Assembly: GCA_964653235.1 (NCBI GenBank)
Contig: CAZZCP010000107.1
Span: 1-5,873 of the forward strand
Length of the DNA: 5,873 bases
DNA from: CAZZCP01 sp964653235
GTDB lineage: Bacteria > Bdellovibrionota > Bdellovibrionia > Bdellovibrionales > UBA840
Direction: 5' to 3'
Below are positions 5,543-5,873 of the stretch, one piece after another (position 1 is the stretch's first letter; each line of letters begins with the position of its first letter). The notes beneath the pieces are model-generated. The model was not told the origin of the DNA and searched no databases. It was given only the letters and a program-made list of their open reading frames with translations. Made by a program: the position numbers and the translations under genes.

Positions 5543-5691
5543 AAAGGAGCCGTTTTGTATTTTCTATATTAGAAAGCATCGACAGATTGCAAAGAAAAAA
5601 CTACAAATACTGAAAGCATTTCGATTTCCTCTTGCAAGATGATAAATGCTTTTTAAATAACTCAAATATTCTTTCTGGGATGATAGATAAA
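5543..5691. other. Intergenic region between transposase remnant and gdpd start, with nested inverted repeat
   Basis: No gene is recognised here. The only clear structure is a perfect nine-base inverted repeat, aaagcattt (5613-5621) with aaatgcttt (5644-5652), enclosing a ten-base perfect palindrome tcttgcaaga (5630-5639). A short T run follows the right arm on the plus strand (5650-5654). The stem is A/T-rich and the loop large, so a terminator is unlikely; a protein-binding or regulatory site for the downstream plus-strand gene is possible. A weak promoter-like pair, TTGCAA (about 5633) and TAAATA (about 5655), lies inside it. Confidence 0.4.
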
Positions 5692-5873
5692 ATGTTTCAA
5701 TTCTTATTGTTTTTCCTTGTTCTAACGAATCTAAGCCTTTCTCATGCTCACACAGGATTTCAAATCTGGGGGCATCGCGGGGCACGATCGGTAAGAGCCG
5801 AGAACTCACTCTCAGGCTTTCAATATCGTTATAGTCAACGATTTCGCTCACATAGACGGCGGCGCCGGCAGAG
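5692..5873 (+). CDS. N-terminal part of a secreted glycerophosphodiester phosphodiesterase, partial and possibly chimeric
   Basis: The ATG at 5692 opens a frame that runs off the window. Residues 1-19 are a hydrophobic signal peptide (MFQFLLFFLVLTNLSLSHA) with likely cleavage after SHA, though it lacks the usual basic start. Next comes WGHRGARSVRAENSLSGFQY (26-45). This is the first GDPD signature (HRGA..x.EN), with catalytic His28 and metal-binding Glu37; the usual Pro before EN is Ala. These enzymes hydrolyse glycerophosphodiesters to glycerol-3-phosphate and an alcohol, here probably in the periplasm. After FQY the frame becomes YSQRFRSHRRRRRQ, which is unlike GDPD, whereas the family usually continues to an ELD motif. 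The coding identity therefore seems to break near 5824. The ribosome binding site is weak. Confidence 0.6.
   Translation, partial: MFQFLLFFLVLTNLSLSHAHTGFQIWGHRGARSVRAENSLSGFQYRYSQRFRSHRRRRRQ
5819..5873 (+). pseudogene. Start of a GT4-like glycosyltransferase in an alternative frame, lacking a start codon
   Basis: In the +1 frame relative to the GDPD reading, codons from 5819 give FNIVIVNDFAHIDGGAGR. A beta strand followed by ND(F/Y)AH..GGA is, from memory, the opening of many GT4 (GT-B fold) glycosyltransferases, where the Gly-rich loop contributes to the active site. No ATG precedes it: the frame is closed by TAA at 5797-5799. Codon 5822-5824 (AAT) would fit an original ATG-AAT-ATC start just lost at the junction. 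Only 18 residues are visible and the window ends at 5873, so this is suggestive and not proven. Confidence 0.4.

Noticed and set aside
5564..5851. 95-aa minus-strand open frame opposite the GDPD start
   Set aside because: It is the antisense shadow of the signal peptide and HRGA motif on the plus strand, and its product shows no domain or ribosome binding site.
1..5873. CRISPR array, riboswitch or integron attC sites
   Set aside because: No regularly spaced direct repeats beyond the two insertion-sequence-like copies, and no recognisable riboswitch or attC structure was seen on either strand.

Overview
The window is AT-rich bacterial DNA. It carries a membrane glycosylation gene cluster, flanked on both sides by small accessory genes and the debris of mobile elements and truncated genes. 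No ribosomal or other core protein gene is present, so taxonomy is uncertain. The gene types (a PglB-like enzyme in a proteobacterial-looking background, a LamG protein, small toxin-antitoxin genes) would fit a Bdellovibrionota or other delta-like lineage, but this is a weak inference.

Layout. Positions 1-55 are the 3' two-thirds of a tRNA-Cys, cut by the window edge. About 40 bases downstream are two tandem 21-base copies of a motif that resembles the end of an IS481-type insertion sequence. Then, on the minus strand (960 down to 145), comes a tight three-gene operon: a putative RelE-like toxin, an XRE/HTH antitoxin and a 56-residue basic protein. Each ribosome binding site lies in the end of the preceding gene. 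An imperfect palindrome sits just upstream as a possible operator. On the plus strand, 963-1430 is the C-terminal part of a LamG-domain protein with no credible start, probably a truncated gene.

The core (5239 down to 1436, minus strand) is a compact operon: class I SAM methyltransferase, PglB/STT3-type oligosaccharyltransferase homologue (718 aa), and a GT2 polyprenyl-phosphate sugar transferase type protein. The GT2 gene probably starts at a TTG that overlaps the end of the oligosaccharyltransferase gene. A plausible joint role is that GT2 loads a sugar on a lipid carrier, the membrane enzyme moves it to a protein or other acceptor outside the inner membrane, and the methyltransferase modifies the sugar or lipid. 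The oligosaccharyltransferase keeps its catalytic acidic residues, but the two motifs that read the acceptor sequon (WWD and MxxI) are altered. This is the most interesting point in the window.

Upstream of the operon is a broken zinc-ribbon transposase N-terminus (5288-5469, minus). At the plus-strand end is the first part of a secreted glycerophosphodiester phosphodiesterase (from 5692). It appears to switch, near 5820, into the start of an unrelated GT4-like glycosyltransferase in another frame. That would be a natural recombination joint or an assembly chimera.
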